From Kitasatospora sp. NBC_00374 (lineage in GTDB: Bacteria; Actinomycetota; Actinomycetes; Streptomycetales; Streptomycetaceae): a DNA stretch of 64,000 nucleotides. The notes under the pieces were generated by a model. That model worked only from the letters and a program-made list of their open reading frames with translations, made no database searches and had not been told where the DNA came from. The stretch spans positions 1,798,001 through 1,862,000 of the forward strand of contig NZ_CP107964.1 in assembly GCF_041434935.1 (NCBI RefSeq), in the 5' to 3' direction. The translations under genes were made by a program, and so were the position numbers. How positions within the stretch are numbered: position 1 is the stretch's first letter; every line of letters begins with the position of its first letter. Shown here piece after piece: positions 40,401 through 52,133 of the stretch.

Positions 40401-41900
40401 CTAGCCCACCGGCCAGGTGTGCACCGGCTCGCCCCCGCGCATGTGCTCCAGGTAGCGGCGGGTCATCGCGGCGATCGCCGCCTGCGGGTCCATCCCGAAC
40501 TGCTCCCGCAGGCGGTGCACGGTGGCGGCCTGCCAGGATGCGCCGTTGGTCCGGCGCAGGCAGCGCTGCTCGATGATCCCGAGGTAGTGGTCCCGGTCGG
40601 CCGGCTCGATGCCCCACTCGTCCAGCCCCTGGTACGCCAGCGGCAGCAGCTCGTTCAGGACCAGGTCGGTGGCGGCCACCGGTGCGGCGCCCCGCCCGGA
40701 GCGGCCACGCCCGGGCCACTGCAGGACGGCGTCGATACCGTGCCGGGCGGCGGTGTGGAAGTTCTCGTCCGCCTGGGCGAAGGAGAGCCGGTTCCAGATC
40801 GGCCGGGGCTGTTCGGCGAGGACCCGCACCAGACCGTAGTAGAAGGCCGCGTTCGCCAGGGTGTCGGTCACCGTCGGCCCGGCCGGCAGACAGCGGTTCT
40901 CCACCCGCAGGTGCGCCACGCCGTCGGCGATGTCGTAGACCGGCCGGTTCCAGCGGTAGATGGTGCCGTTGTGCAGCCGCATCTCGGCGAGCCTGGGGAC
41001 GCCGCCGGAGGCGAGCACCTTCGCCGGGTCCTCGTCGTCGCAGATCGGCAGCAGCGCCGGGAAGTAGCGCAGGTTCTCGGCGAAGAGGTCCAGGACGGAG
41101 TCGACCCAGCGCTCCCCGAACCAGGTGATGGGGCGCACGCCCTGCGCCTTGAGCTCCGCCGAACGGGTGTCGCAGGCCTGTTGGAACAGCACGGGGCGCG
41201 TCTCCCGCCAGAGCTCCCGCCCGAACAGGAACGGCGAGTTGGCGCCGAGCGCCAGCTGGACGGACGAGATCGCCTGCGCCGCGTTCCACACCGAGGCGAA
41301 CCGGTCGGGGGTGACCTGAAGATGCAGCTGGAGCGAGGTGGCGGCGGCCTCGGCCACCATCGAGACCGACTCCACCGCGAGGTGTTCCACACCGTCGATG
41401 TCCAGCGCGATGTCCTCGCCGCGCGCGGCCAGGATCTGGTCGCTGAGCAGGGTGTACCGGTCGTTGTGGGACATCGCCTCCAGGCCGGTGTGGTCCAGGT
41501 CGAGGGTCGGCAGGATGCCGACCATGACGATCCGGGCGCCCACCTCGGCCGCCCTCCGGTCGGCGTAGCGCAGTCCGGTGTCGATCTCCTCGCGCAGGTC
41601 CTCCAGGACGTGGCCGCCGAGCCGGCGCGGTGCGATGTTGACCTCGACGTTGAACTGGCCGAGCTCGGTCTGGAAGTCGGCGGAGGCGATCGACTGCAGG
41701 ACCCGGGTGTTCCCCAGCACCGGCAGGCCCTGCTCGTCCACCAGGTTGAGCTCGATCTCCAGGCCCATCATCGCCCTGGGCCGGTCGAACCGCTGCTCCC
41801 TCAGCATCCGCTCCAGCACATCCAGACAGGACTGGAGCTTGCGCCGGTAGAGCTGCCGGTCGGACAGTTCCGCGCGGGTCGCCACGACCTTCTCGCCCAT
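40401..41900 (-). CDS. Glutamate-cysteine ligase family 2 (GCS2/YbdK-like)
   Basis: A 499-residue ATP-grasp-independent carboxylate-amine ligase of the GCS2 family, joining glutamate to cysteine or another amine. The N-terminal MMGLEIELNLVDEQG is the glutamate-binding start, LGQFNVEVNIAPR the second motif, and SLQLHLQV, RLHNGTIYRWNRP and RVENRCLPAGPT follow. It is about 120 residues longer than E. coli YbdK, mainly C-terminal, a form common in actinobacteria. These bacteria use mycothiol and ergothioneine, so the product may feed ergothioneine or be another gamma-glutamyl compound. GGAGGG precedes the ATG. Confidence 0.88.
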   Translation of the reverse strand: MGEKVVATRAELSDRQLYRRKLQSCLDVLERMLREQRFDRPRAMMGLEIELNLVDEQGLPVLGNTRVLQSIASADFQTELGQFNVEVNIAPRRLGGHVLEDLREEIDTGLRYADRRAAEVGARIVMVGILPTLDLDHTGLEAMSHNDRYTLLSDQILAARGEDIALDIDGVEHLAVESVSMVAEAAATSLQLHLQVTPDRFASVWNAAQAISSVQLALGANSPFLFGRELWRETRPVLFQQACDTRSAELKAQGVRPITWFGERWVDSVLDLFAENLRYFPALLPICDDEDPAKVLASGGVPRLAEMRLHNGTIYRWNRPVYDIADGVAHLRVENRCLPAGPTVTDTLANAAFYYGLVRVLAEQPRPIWNRLSFAQADENFHTAARHGIDAVLQWPGRGRSGRGAAPVAATDLVLNELLPLAYQGLDEWGIEPADRDHYLGIIEQRCLRRTNGASWQAATVHRLREQFGMDPQAAIAAMTRRYLEHMRGGEPVHTWPVG

Positions 41901-42266
41901 GGGTGCCCTCCCTCCCCCTCGGTCGACAGTGCAAGCAATATGCCCATCCGGAAGATCGATAGCCCGTGGTCTCGAACACGTCGTCAGGACAAGGATCCTG
42001 ACCCACTTTCAGCGACAGCTCGACTTGTGCCACGCCACTGAACGTGATAAGAAGGTCACCCTGCGCACCTGTTCGAGTAGAATTCGCACTGCGCCCCGGC
42101 CCGGTCGCCCGCCACTCGACCCCCTCGCCGACATCGGCTGGTCGACGGCGGGCCCGCGCACGCACCGCGATCATGCCCAACCGGACACGGCCCAGGCCCC
42201 GCCACATCGACGCCATGCCGGTATGCCGCACTCGCACGCCGATCTCGCACGGAGAGGCGACTCACC
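41901..42266. other. Regulatory gap between the GCS2 gene and the next conserved gene
   Basis: About 366 bp with local AT-rich patches. An inverted repeat GTCAGGA / TCCTGAC (41983-42002, 6-base loop) and a good -10 hexamer TAGAAT (42078-42083) are visible. The latter would give the gene at 42267 a leader of about 175 nt. A 33-codon frame from 41940 has no support. Confidence 0.4.
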
Positions 42267-42836
42267 ATGACTCTGCAGACCCCTCAGCCCCCGCCCGGCG
42301 CACTGCGCGCGGTGCTGGCCGCTCTCGACTCCGAGGCCGGGCTCCGACAGCCGGCGGCCTCGGTGCTGCGCCACGGCCCCGGCCCGCTGCAACCCGCGCA
42401 CCCGCTGGCGGTGTACGTCCTGGAGCGCCCGGGGGCCAGCCCCACCGAGGCCAGGCGGACCGGCTGGCGGTTCCTGATCAAGAACGGGGCGGGCGAGTTC
42501 GCGGCCTCGGCCGAGGTGGTCGAAACCCCTGGCGGGCACAGCTTCTCCCACTTCACGGCGGGCCCTTACCTGGACTCCACCCTGCGCGCCCTGCGACAGG
42601 CCTGGCAGCTCGCCCACGCCGCGCACTCCCAGCACCAGCCCAGGCTGCTGTCGATGCCGGGCCACTACGCGACGGCACTGTGGCTGCGCAGCCCCGCCCC
42701 GGGCGAGGATCTGATCATCCCGCTCGCCCCGGCCCCGGTCGGCGTCACCGCGCACCGGGTGTACCCGGCCGCCGAACTTCTCGCCGCCCTCGACCACTCC
42801 CCCGTGGCCGCGCCCGCGCTGCTCGGCCGACCCTGA
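42267..42836 (+). CDS. Conserved hypothetical protein
   Basis: I do not recognise a family. The 189-residue protein is soluble, rich in alanine, proline and leucine, with one mixed alpha/beta core: GWRFLIKNGAGEFAASAEVV, then HFTAGPYLDSTLRALRQAWQ and RLLSMPGHYATALWLRS. It ends in a leucine-rich helix (AAELLAALDHSPVAAPALL). No catalytic motif, signal peptide or membrane segment. It is followed by a very strong hairpin, so it is a defined transcription unit. Confidence 0.75.
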   Translation: MTLQTPQPPPGALRAVLAALDSEAGLRQPAASVLRHGPGPLQPAHPLAVYVLERPGASPTEARRTGWRFLIKNGAGEFAASAEVVETPGGHSFSHFTAGPYLDSTLRALRQAWQLAHAAHSQHQPRLLSMPGHYATALWLRSPAPGEDLIIPLAPAPVGVTAHRVYPAAELLAALDHSPVAAPALLGRP

Positions 42837-42847
42837 CCCGACATCCC

Positions 42848-42903
42848 CCGGACGGGCCATCGGGGACTGACCAGTTCGAGTCAGTCCCCGATGGCCCGTC
42901 CGG
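42848..42903 (+). terminator. Very strong hairpin terminator
   Basis: A 23-bp perfect stem (42848-42870 with 42881-42903) and a 10-base loop begin 12 bp after the stop codon of the preceding gene. Confidence 0.85.
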
Positions 42904-43149
42904 CGCTGTCACCGCCCGCAGGACAACCGGCCGGGTGGAATCGGGCTCCCGCTTGTGGCGCAAGTCACGAAATGGCTGCGCGAGGGTCCCCGGACCCCGA
43001 CACTGGGAACCAGCACGGAGGACCAGCTGTCCTACCCGTTGCGGAGCCGGTTCACACCAGAGCCGGCCGGCAGGATCCGCCGGCAGGGCGGCGCCCAGGG
43101 GGGTGGCCGTGCGGCGGGTGTGGATCGCGAGCGAAGCGAGGGTACAACG
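42904..43149. other. Leader region of the DUF5999 gene
   Basis: About 245 bp. An in-frame extension of the DUF5999 frame runs back to 42955, but its composition (GGAQGGGRAAG) looks non-coding and the ribosome binding site is at the later ATG. No promoter hexamers stand out. Confidence 0.35.
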
Positions 43150-43341
43150 ATGTGCCAGCACCGTCCTGAGTGTCCTACCGCCGACTCCCCCGACCGCGAG
43201 GCGGCCGTCCCCGTGGCGCTCCACCCCGACCAGGGGTGGAGCCTGCTGTGCAACGGCGTCCTGCTCTTCGAGGACACCGGCGAGCTGCTGCCCGACGGTC
43301 GGGTGATCGCACCGCACCGGCCGCTCGCCTTCGCCGCCTGA
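43150..43341 (+). CDS. DUF5999-family small protein
   Basis: A 63-residue protein conserved in streptomycetes, function unknown. It starts MCQHRPECPTADSPDREAA, with a Cys-x2-His...Cys arrangement that could bind metal. It continues HPDQGWSLLCNGVLLFEDTG and ends in DGRVIAPHRPLAFAA. The ATG at 43150 has GAGGG 8 bases upstream. A perfect palindromic terminator separates it from gcvP. Confidence 0.87.
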   Translation: MCQHRPECPTADSPDREAAVPVALHPDQGWSLLCNGVLLFEDTGELLPDGRVIAPHRPLAFAA

Positions 43342-43377
43342 CGGCGCCGAGCGGCTCCACCGGAGAACGGAGAACGG

Positions 43378-43413
43378 GGAGGGCCCCGGAGGATCGATCC
43401 TCCGGGGCCCTCC
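43378..43413. terminator. Bidirectional terminator between the DUF5999 gene and gcvP
   Basis: A 36-bp perfect palindrome with ATCGAT at its centre, which as RNA folds into a stem of up to 18 bp less the loop. It is 36 bp after one stop and 13 bp after the other. Confidence 0.85.
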
Positions 43414-43426
43414 GCCGTCACCGCGC

Positions 43427-46324
<2,898 letters not shown>

Positions 46325-46425
46325 GGGGGTCGAGGCCTCCTGGTCGATGACCGGCTGGGGTGCGGGCGCCGACCGGCCTTCGCCGCTGGGGACAGCGGGG
46401 ACCATGAGCGCACGAACCCGACAGG

Positions 46426-46662
46426 CCTCCCCCTCTGTCATCGGGACCTGAGAGCTTCGCCCGCACGGGCAGGCCGGAGGCCGTCCCGTCGGCTTGCACC
46501 GTCGGTGAGGGTGGTGTCGTCGGCTCCTGCGCCGGCGATCCTGCCCTGCTTTCCAGAGTGACCTGTCCCACACGGTACGGGTGCCTGAGAGATTCCGGGG
46601 AGGAGTTGCTCCTTCGGCGCCCTGACCACCCGGTTCACCGGGCTCAGGGACTCTCCCGAGCG
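46426..46662 (-). ncRNA. Tandem glycine riboswitch
   Basis: Two aptamers are readable on the minus strand upstream of gcvP. The first has CGGGAGAGTCCC, GCGCCGAAGGAGCAACTCC and GGAATCTCTCAGGCACCC, then GGGACAGG and CTCTGGAAAGCAGGGC. The second has CCGGCGCAGGAGCC, ACGGTGCAAGCCG and GGGCGAAGCTCTCAGGTCCC, ending at GATGACAGAGGGGGAGG. These are the conserved glycine-binding cores. The two sit in direct tandem, the cooperative form. A -10-like TACCCT at about 46687-46682 would start the transcript just upstream. Glycine binding should allow gcvP expression. Confidence 0.92.
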
Positions 46663-46865
46663 GGCTCGGCGGTCGCCGCCCAGGGTACCAGCGAGATTCC
46701 CGCGGATCACCGGCCCGGGACGAGGGATCGGTCCCCGCCGTGCCCCGGACGGCGGCGCTCGGGTCGCATGCGCCCGATACATGGCTTTTTGTATGAAGTG
46801 GCGGCTGGCCAGCTCCTTCAACCGCCCCCTGACGGCCTTTCACAGGAGCAGGAGTGGAGGACAGC
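46663..46865. other. Divergent promoter region of gcvP and the DUF2382 gene
   Basis: It holds the probable gcvP promoter near 46682-46687 and, toward the other gene, an AT-rich inverted repeat ATACA / TGTAT (46777-46781 and 46790-46794). No gene is seen. Confidence 0.4.
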
Positions 46866-48026
46866 GTGCAGACCGATATCGATCCGCGCGACCTGATCGG
46901 GCACAAGGCGGTCGACCGGAACGGCGACAAGATCGGTACGGTCGACGAGGTCTATCTCGACGACGCCACCGGTGAGCCCGAGTGGGCAGCCGTGCGGACC
47001 GGGATCTTCGGCCGGGACGCCTTCGTCCCGCTGACCACCAGCGAGTTCGCCGGGGACGAGCTGCGAGTCCCCTACGACAAGTCGCTGATCAAGGAGTCCC
47101 CGGACTTCGGGGTGGGCCAGCACCTCTCCCCCGCCCAGGAGCTGCAGCTCTACCGGTACTACGGCCTGGACGCGGGCAGCGCCGCGCCGCCGGCCTCGGC
47201 CACCAACGGTTCGGCGGCCGCGGCCGCCGCAGCGGCGGCCGGCGACCGGAGCAAGGACCTGGACTTCGGCAAGGTCTCCTCGGCACCGGCGCCGGCGACC
47301 TCGCCCGAGGGGCAGACCATGATGACAACCCCCGCCTTCACCTCGGCGCCGCCGCCCGCCGCGCCGATGGCCGCCCCGACGCCCGCCCATCCGGACGACT
47401 CGTCCACCGTGCAGCGCCCCGCTCCGCAGCCGGCGCCGCAGCACACCCCGTACGCCACGCAGAACCACCCCCAGCCGATGCAGGTGGCCGAGACCCGGCA
47501 GCCCACCACGGAGCAGCCTGCCGTCGAGCAGCCCACCGGGCCCGCCGCGAGCGCGCCGAGCGCGCCGGTGGAGATCACCTGCCGGGAGGAGCGGCTGGAC
47601 ATCACCACCCAGTGGCACGTGCTCGGCACCGCACGGCTGCGCAAGTACGTCACCAGCGAGCCGGTGGAGCGCAAGGTGCCGGTGGTCCGTGAGCGGGTCC
47701 GGGTGGAGCGGGTGCCCGTCACCGACGCGGAGCGGGCCTCGCTGACCGAGCAGGACATCTCCGAGGGCATGGAGGAGGTCACCCTGCGCGAGGAGCGGCC
47801 GGTGGTCCGCAAGTACCTGGCGCCGATCGAGCGGGTGCGCCTGGTGGTGGAGCGCTACACCGAGGAGACGGTGATCCGCGAGGAGCTCCGCCGCGAACAG
47901 GTGGAGATCCACGACAGCACCGCCGGCTCCCCGGGCGGGCAGTCCAACGGCACGGCGCAGCGGTCCGCGCCGGGCTCCGGGCCGATGACGGACACGCTGC
48001 GGCCGGAGCCGCTGCGGCCGTCCTGA
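46866..48026 (+). CDS. PRC-barrel and DUF2382 domain protein
   Basis: A 386-residue protein. A PRC-barrel lies at about residues 5-85 ([20 protein letters not shown] then [15 protein letters not shown]). A long low-complexity linker rich in Ala, Pro, Gln and Thr (about 105-235) follows. The C-terminal DUF2382 domain (about 240-350, [14 protein letters not shown] and [13 protein letters not shown]) is rich in charged beta strands. Such proteins are widespread in stress-tolerant bacteria, with unknown molecular role. The GTG at 46866 (GGAGGACAGC ahead) gives the usual beginning [11 protein letters not shown]; a GTG at 46854 is possible. Confidence 0.9.
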   Translation: MQTDIDPRDLIGHKAVDRNGDKIGTVDEVYLDDATGEPEWAAVRTGIFGRDAFVPLTTSEFAGDELRVPYDKSLIKESPDFGVGQHLSPAQELQLYRYYGLDAGSAAPPASATNGSAAAAAAAAAGDRSKDLDFGKVSSAPAPATSPEGQTMMTTPAFTSAPPPAAPMAAPTPAHPDDSSTVQRPAPQPAPQHTPYATQNHPQPMQVAETRQPTTEQPAVEQPTGPAASAPSAPVEITCREERLDITTQWHVLGTARLRKYVTSEPVERKVPVVRERVRVERVPVTDAERASLTEQDISEGMEEVTLREERPVVRKYLAPIERVRLVVERYTEETVIREELRREQVEIHDSTAGSPGGQSNGTAQRSAPGSGPMTDTLRPEPLRPS

Positions 48027-48056
48027 GCCGGGCCCACCGGCGTCTCCCGGCCCTGT

Positions 48057-48078
48057 CCCCGCCGTCGCGGGGGCGGGG
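48057..48078 (+). terminator. Hairpin after the DUF2382 gene
   Basis: CCCCGCC / GGCGGGG 7-bp stem, 31 bp past the stop codon at 48026. Confidence 0.55.
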
Positions 48079-48111
48079 CCTCCGCTTTGCCAAAGCTTCA
48101 CCGATCGATAT

Positions 48112-48177
48112 TTGACACACTGAACTATTTACCGGCATGGTTACTTCATTCGATTCACTATCTCGTGCTTGAAGCAC
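48112..48177 (+). promoter_or_regulatory. AT-rich promoter and operator region of an MFS gene
   Basis: TTGACA at 48112-48117 is a consensus -35 in an unusually AT-rich stretch. Further down an inverted repeat GTGCTT-G-AAGCAC (48165-48177) lies 34 bp before the start codon, where a repressor could act on the MFS efflux gene. Confidence 0.5.
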
Positions 48178-48211
48178 TCCGCTTCGAGCAGCCAGAACCG
48201 GAGGAAGAACC

Positions 48212-49690
48212 GTGAGTGAGGCATCTCAGCCCACCATCACGGCCGACAAGCCGACCAGTGCCCGGGTGCTCCCCGCCCTGGTGCTGGCCATGCTGGCGTT
48301 CAGCGTGGTGCAGACCGCAGTCGTCCCGATCCTGCCCTCGCTGGCCAAGGAGCTGAACGTCTCCGGGTCCAACATCACCTGGCTGATGACGGCCAACCTG
48401 CTCTCGGCCGCCGTCCTGACCCCGCTGCTCGGCCGCTTCGGCGACCTGCGCGGCCGCAAGCCGATGCTGCTGGTCTCGCTGGCCGGCCTGGTGGCCGGCT
48501 CCGCGCTCGCGGTCGGCACCCACTCCTTCACCTGGCTGGTCGTCGCCCGCGTCCTCCAGGGCGCCGGCGGTGGCGTGCTGCCGCTGGCCATCAGCATCGT
48601 GCGTGACGAGCTCCCCCGGGAGAAGGTCACCGGCGGAGTCGCGATGATCAGCGCCTCGATGGGCGTCGGCAGCGGCCTCGGCCTGGTCGCCACCGGCCTG
48701 CTGCTGGAGCACTGGAGCTACAAGTCCATCTTCTGGATGGGCCTGGTCTTCGGCCTGATCGCGGCCGCGCTGGTCGCCCTGCGGGTGCCCAAGGACCCGG
48801 TGATCGACAAGGACGGCGGCGCGGACCCGCTCGGCGCCCTCACCCTGGCCGGCTGGCTCTCCGCCCTGCTCGTCGCCGTCAGCCAGGGCAACAACTGGGG
48901 CTGGACCTCCAACCGCACCCTCGGCCTGTTCGCCGTCGCCGCCGTGGTCGCCCTGGTCTGGATCATCATCGAGACCAAGGTCAGCCACCCGCTGGTCGAC
49001 ATGAAGATGATGTCCCGCCCGGCCGTCGCCTTCACCAACATCTCCGGCCTGCTGATCGGCTTCGGGATGTACGGCTCCTTCCTGGTCATCAGCAACTTCG
49101 CCCAGACCCCGGAGAAGCTCGCCCACTACGGGTTCACCGCCACCGTGCTGCACGCCGGTGTGATGCTGCTGCCCTCCGCCGTCGGTTCGATGATCGCCGC
49201 CCCGGTCGGCGCACTGCTCATCGCCCGCCGCGGCCCCCGGCTGCCGCTGGTCCTCGGCGGCGTGCTCGGCGCCGTCGCGATGGCCTACCTCGCCCTGCGC
49301 CACGGCCAGGAGGCCGACCTCTACCTCTCCTCCGCGGTCTTCGGCCTCGGCGTCGGCCTCGCCTACGCCGCCATGCCGGCCTACATCAACGGCGCCGTGC
49401 CGGTCGAGCAGAGCGGCATCGCCAACGGCATGAACGCAGTGCTGCGCACCGTCGGCGGCGCCGTCGGCACCGCCGTGATGGGGGCCATCCTGACCGGCGA
49501 CACCATCAAGAACCTGCCGATCCCGGTGCTGCTGCCCACCCTGGACGCGTACAAGCACGCCTTCTGGACGGCCGCCGTGATGTGCCTGGTCGCCGCCGCC
49601 GTACCGTTCGCCATCCGCCGGATCAAGCCGGTCGCCGCCCCCGTCGAGGCGGCCGCCACCAGCCCCGAGCCGGCCAAGACCGACGCCTGA
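48212..49690 (+). CDS. MFS drug-efflux transporter, 14-helix type
   Basis: A 492-residue MFS antiporter. Helix 1 motif QTAVVPILPSLAKEL, motif A GRFGDLRGRKPMLL, and motif C in SASMGVGSGLGLVATGLLL identify the DHA2-like multidrug group. The last periplasmic part and helix follow GGAVGTAVMGAILTG. GGAGGAAG lies 6 bases before the GTG at 48212. The AT-rich promoter with an inverted repeat suggests regulated expression, but no regulator gene adjoins. It is not closely similar to the MFS protein at 22517. Confidence 0.9.
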   Translation: MSEASQPTITADKPTSARVLPALVLAMLAFSVVQTAVVPILPSLAKELNVSGSNITWLMTANLLSAAVLTPLLGRFGDLRGRKPMLLVSLAGLVAGSALAVGTHSFTWLVVARVLQGAGGGVLPLAISIVRDELPREKVTGGVAMISASMGVGSGLGLVATGLLLEHWSYKSIFWMGLVFGLIAAALVALRVPKDPVIDKDGGADPLGALTLAGWLSALLVAVSQGNNWGWTSNRTLGLFAVAAVVALVWIIIETKVSHPLVDMKMMSRPAVAFTNISGLLIGFGMYGSFLVISNFAQTPEKLAHYGFTATVLHAGVMLLPSAVGSMIAAPVGALLIARRGPRLPLVLGGVLGAVAMAYLALRHGQEADLYLSSAVFGLGVGLAYAAMPAYINGAVPVEQSGIANGMNAVLRTVGGAVGTAVMGAILTGDTIKNLPIPVLLPTLDAYKHAFWTAAVMCLVAAAVPFAIRRIKPVAAPVEAAATSPEPAKTDA

Positions 49691-49712
49691 CGAGGCGTCC
49701 ACCCTCGCGGCC

Positions 49713-49739
49713 CGGGACAGGCCGCGAGGAGACCGGGCC
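49713..49739 (+). terminator. Hairpin after the MFS gene
   Basis: CCTCGCGGCC / GGCCGCGAGG perfect 10-bp stem, 7-base loop, 22 bp past the stop codon. Confidence 0.75.
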
Positions 49740-49792
49740 CCGGCGGTCGACGAGGGCATCGCGACCGCCCCGGCCCGGCCCGGCAGACGGCT

Positions 49793-49813
49793 CCGCACCT
49801 GGGACGGGTGCGG
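49793..49813 (-). terminator. Hairpin after dinB
   Basis: CCGCACC / GGTGCGG 7-bp stem, 25 bp past the dinB stop codon on the minus strand. Confidence 0.5.
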
Positions 49814-49837
49814 GGCCGTTGTCGTACCCGCACCCGC

Positions 49838-51205
49838 TCAGCGCAGCGGTACGGCCCCGGACGGCCGGAGCTCCGGATCCTCGATCGCGAACGTGCGCAC
49901 CCGGCCCGGCGGGCTGTCCGGCGTCTCGAACCGGACCGTCACCCGGCCCACCCCGCTGCCCTGCACCCATCCCGCGCCGTACCGCTCGTGCGTCACGTCC
50001 TGGCCCGGCCACCAGCGCCGCACCGCCGGGACCTCCGGCTCGGCCACCGGGGCAGGCCCGGCCTCGGGCCGCTGCTCCTCCTCCCCCTGCGCCTCGGCGG
50101 CCTCCCGGACGGCCTGCGCGAACAGGTCCTCCTGGGTGTAGTCCGCGAGCTGCGAGACACCCACCCCGAGCAGGCGCACGCCGCCCGTGGTGTCCACCTG
50201 CAGGGCGAGCCGGCGGGCGGTGGCGGCGATCACCTCCTCGTCGTCGGTCGGGCCGCGCAGCGTCTCCGACCGGGTGAGGGTGGAGAAGTCGAAGCGGCGG
50301 ACCTTCAGCACCACCGTGCGGCCCGATCGGCCGGCCGCGCGCAGCCGGCGCACACACCGGGCCGCCAGCACGTCGATCTCGTGCATGATCCGGTCCCGGT
50401 CCGCGAGATCGACCTCGAAGGTGTCCTCCACCGAGACCGATTTGGCGTCCCGGTCCGGCACCACCGGGCGCTCGTCGATCCCTATCGACATCTGGAACAC
50501 CCCCGCCCCGTGCGCCCGGCCGAGCAGCTGCACCAGCTCCTCCGGCCCGGCCGCCGCCAGGTCGGCGACCGTGGTCAGCCCCACCCGGCGCAGCGCCTGC
50601 TCGGTGGCCGGGCCGATCCCCGGCAGCGCCCGGACCGGCATCGGGCTGAGCACCGCCTGCTCCGAGCCGATCTCCACCAGCACCAGCCCGTCCGGCTTGG
50701 CCTGCTCCGAGGCGATCTTGGCCATCAGCTTGGAGCCGGCCGCGCCGACCGAGGCCGTCAGCCCCGTCCGCTCCAGGATGTCCGCCCGCAGGTCCTCGGC
50801 CAGTGCCAGGACGAGCCGGGCCCCCTCGGCCGGCCCGGCCTGCGCCAGTGCCGGACCGTACGGGCCCGCCTCCAGGTCGACGAAGGCCTCGTCCAGGCTG
50901 AGCGGCTCGACCAGCGGAGAGCGCTCCCTCAGCAGGCCCATCACGATGTCGCTGGCCCACCGGTACGCGTCGAAACGACCGGTCAGGAACGCCGCGTTCG
51001 GGCAGAGCCGGCGGGCCTGCGCCATCGGCATCGCCGAGTGCACCCCGAACCTGCGGGCCTCGTAGGAGGCCGTCGAGACCACCCCCCGGCCGCCGAGCCC
51101 GCCCACCACCACCGGCTTGCCGCGCAGGCTGGGCTTGGCCGCCTGCTCCACCGCGGCGAAGAAGGCGTCCATGTCGAGGTGGATGATGCTCGGCACTGTC
51201 CGCAC
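49838..51205 (-). CDS. dinB: DNA polymerase IV (Y family)
   Basis: A 455-residue translesion polymerase. The catalytic acidic residues lie in HLDMDAFFAAVEQ (Asp11/Asp13) and PLSLDEAFVDLEA. The helix-hairpin-helix in the thumb is LPGIGPATEQALRRVGL, and the little finger follows to about residue 345. The last 100 residues are an acidic/proline linker and a tail (DVTHERYGAGWVQGSGVGRV) common in streptomycete DinB. A beta-clamp motif is not obvious. GTG starts at 51205 and 51196 are both possible. I saw no LexA-type box upstream. Confidence 0.94.
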   Translation of the reverse strand: MRTVPSIIHLDMDAFFAAVEQAAKPSLRGKPVVVGGLGGRGVVSTASYEARRFGVHSAMPMAQARRLCPNAAFLTGRFDAYRWASDIVMGLLRERSPLVEPLSLDEAFVDLEAGPYGPALAQAGPAEGARLVLALAEDLRADILERTGLTASVGAAGSKLMAKIASEQAKPDGLVLVEIGSEQAVLSPMPVRALPGIGPATEQALRRVGLTTVADLAAAGPEELVQLLGRAHGAGVFQMSIGIDERPVVPDRDAKSVSVEDTFEVDLADRDRIMHEIDVLAARCVRRLRAAGRSGRTVVLKVRRFDFSTLTRSETLRGPTDDEEVIAATARRLALQVDTTGGVRLLGVGVSQLADYTQEDLFAQAVREAAEAQGEEEQRPEAGPAPVAEPEVPAVRRWWPGQDVTHERYGAGWVQGSGVGRVTVRFETPDSPPGRVRTFAIEDPELRPSGAVPLR

Positions 51206-51277
51206 CCGTCGATCATCCCGCAGGGGTCTGACATCCCGTTCGAGCGACGGGCCCCGCCCCGGTCGAGCCGCGCCGGA

Positions 51278-51976
51278 TCAGCGCGCCGCCGCGTCCGCCA
51301 GCGCCCGGGTGACACCGGCCTCGTGCGGGCCGAGGAACTGCGGGTCCGGACGCAGCCAGGCGTCCAGCAGCGCCTTGCCCGCACCGGGGATCTCCCGCAG
51401 GCCGCCGTAGTACCACGTGGCGTTGTGGCCCTCGTCGACGCCGACGGCGTACGAGTCGATGCCCGCCGCCTCGCAGAGCGCCAGCGCCCGGCGGACGTGG
51501 AAGGTCTGACTGACCAGCACGGCCCGGTCGACCCCGAAGATCTGACGCGCCCTGGTGCAGGAGTCCCAGGTGTCGAAGCCCGCGTAGTCGCCGACCACCC
51601 GGACCTCCGGCACGCCGCGCTGGATCAGGTAGTGCCGCATCGCGTCCGGCTCGTCGTAGTCCTTGCTGCCGTTGTCGCCGGTCACCAGGATCGCCTGCAC
51701 CTTGTGCTGCTGATACAGCGCCAGCGCGGCGTCCAGGCGGTGCGCCAGGTACGGCGAGGGCTCGCCCTCGAACAGGCCGGCGCCGAAGACCACCGCGACC
51801 GGCGCCGACGGTGCGCTCCCCACCGACCCCACCCGGCCCCCGTCGTCCAGCCGGAGCCAGGTGCTGGGGGCCAGCGCCAGCACGGTGAACAGGACGGCCG
51901 CGTGGAACCAGCAGCGCTGCCCGCGCCTGCTGCCGACTCCCGGTACCCGAAGCATCCGACGCACCCGGCTGCGCAT
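51278..51976 (-). CDS. SanA/YdcF-like (DUF218/ElyC) membrane protein
   Basis: A 232-residue protein with an N-terminal basic stretch and one membrane anchor (about 22-40, WFHAAVLFTVLALAP). A DUF218 domain follows with PVAVVFGAGLFEGEPSPYLA, KVQAILVTGDNG and DRAVLVSQTFHVRRALALCE. Relatives in E. coli (SanA, ElyC) affect envelope barrier and lipid-carrier metabolism. The C-terminal domain should face outside. AAGGGGGG precedes the ATG. It follows the MerR gene across a strong terminator, so it is separately transcribed. Confidence 0.88.
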   Translation of the reverse strand: MRSRVRRMLRVPGVGSRRGQRCWFHAAVLFTVLALAPSTWLRLDDGGRVGSVGSAPSAPVAVVFGAGLFEGEPSPYLAHRLDAALALYQQHKVQAILVTGDNGSKDYDEPDAMRHYLIQRGVPEVRVVGDYAGFDTWDSCTRARQIFGVDRAVLVSQTFHVRRALALCEAAGIDSYAVGVDEGHNATWYYGGLREIPGAGKALLDAWLRPDPQFLGPHEAGVTRALADAAAR

Positions 51977-52022
51977 GCCGCCCCCCTTGGCCTTGATCGA
52001 TTCCACCCGTCCCGACGTGCCG

Positions 52023-52054
52023 AAGGGCCCGGACGGTTCCCCGTCCGGGCCCTT
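52023..52054 (-). terminator. Strong terminator after the MerR gene
   Basis: AAGGGCCCGGACGG / CCGTCCGGGCCCTT perfect 14-bp stem with a TTCC loop, 80 bp past the stop codon at 52134. Confidence 0.85.
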
Positions 52055-52133
52055 GGTTGCCGTCCTGTAGCCCACCCGGCACGGACCGTCCCGCACACCC
52101 CGCGGGTACCTGGTCGGCCGGGGCGGCCGGATG

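Noticed and set aside
41940..42041. A 33-codon frame before the conserved gene at 42267
   Set aside because: No ribosome binding site, and it lies in the divergent promoter region; nothing suggests translation.
48158..49798. A 546-codon minus-strand frame rich in Gly, Asp, Gln and His
   Set aside because: It is the shadow of the MFS gene at 48212-49690; its composition mirrors the hydrophobic codons of the real gene.
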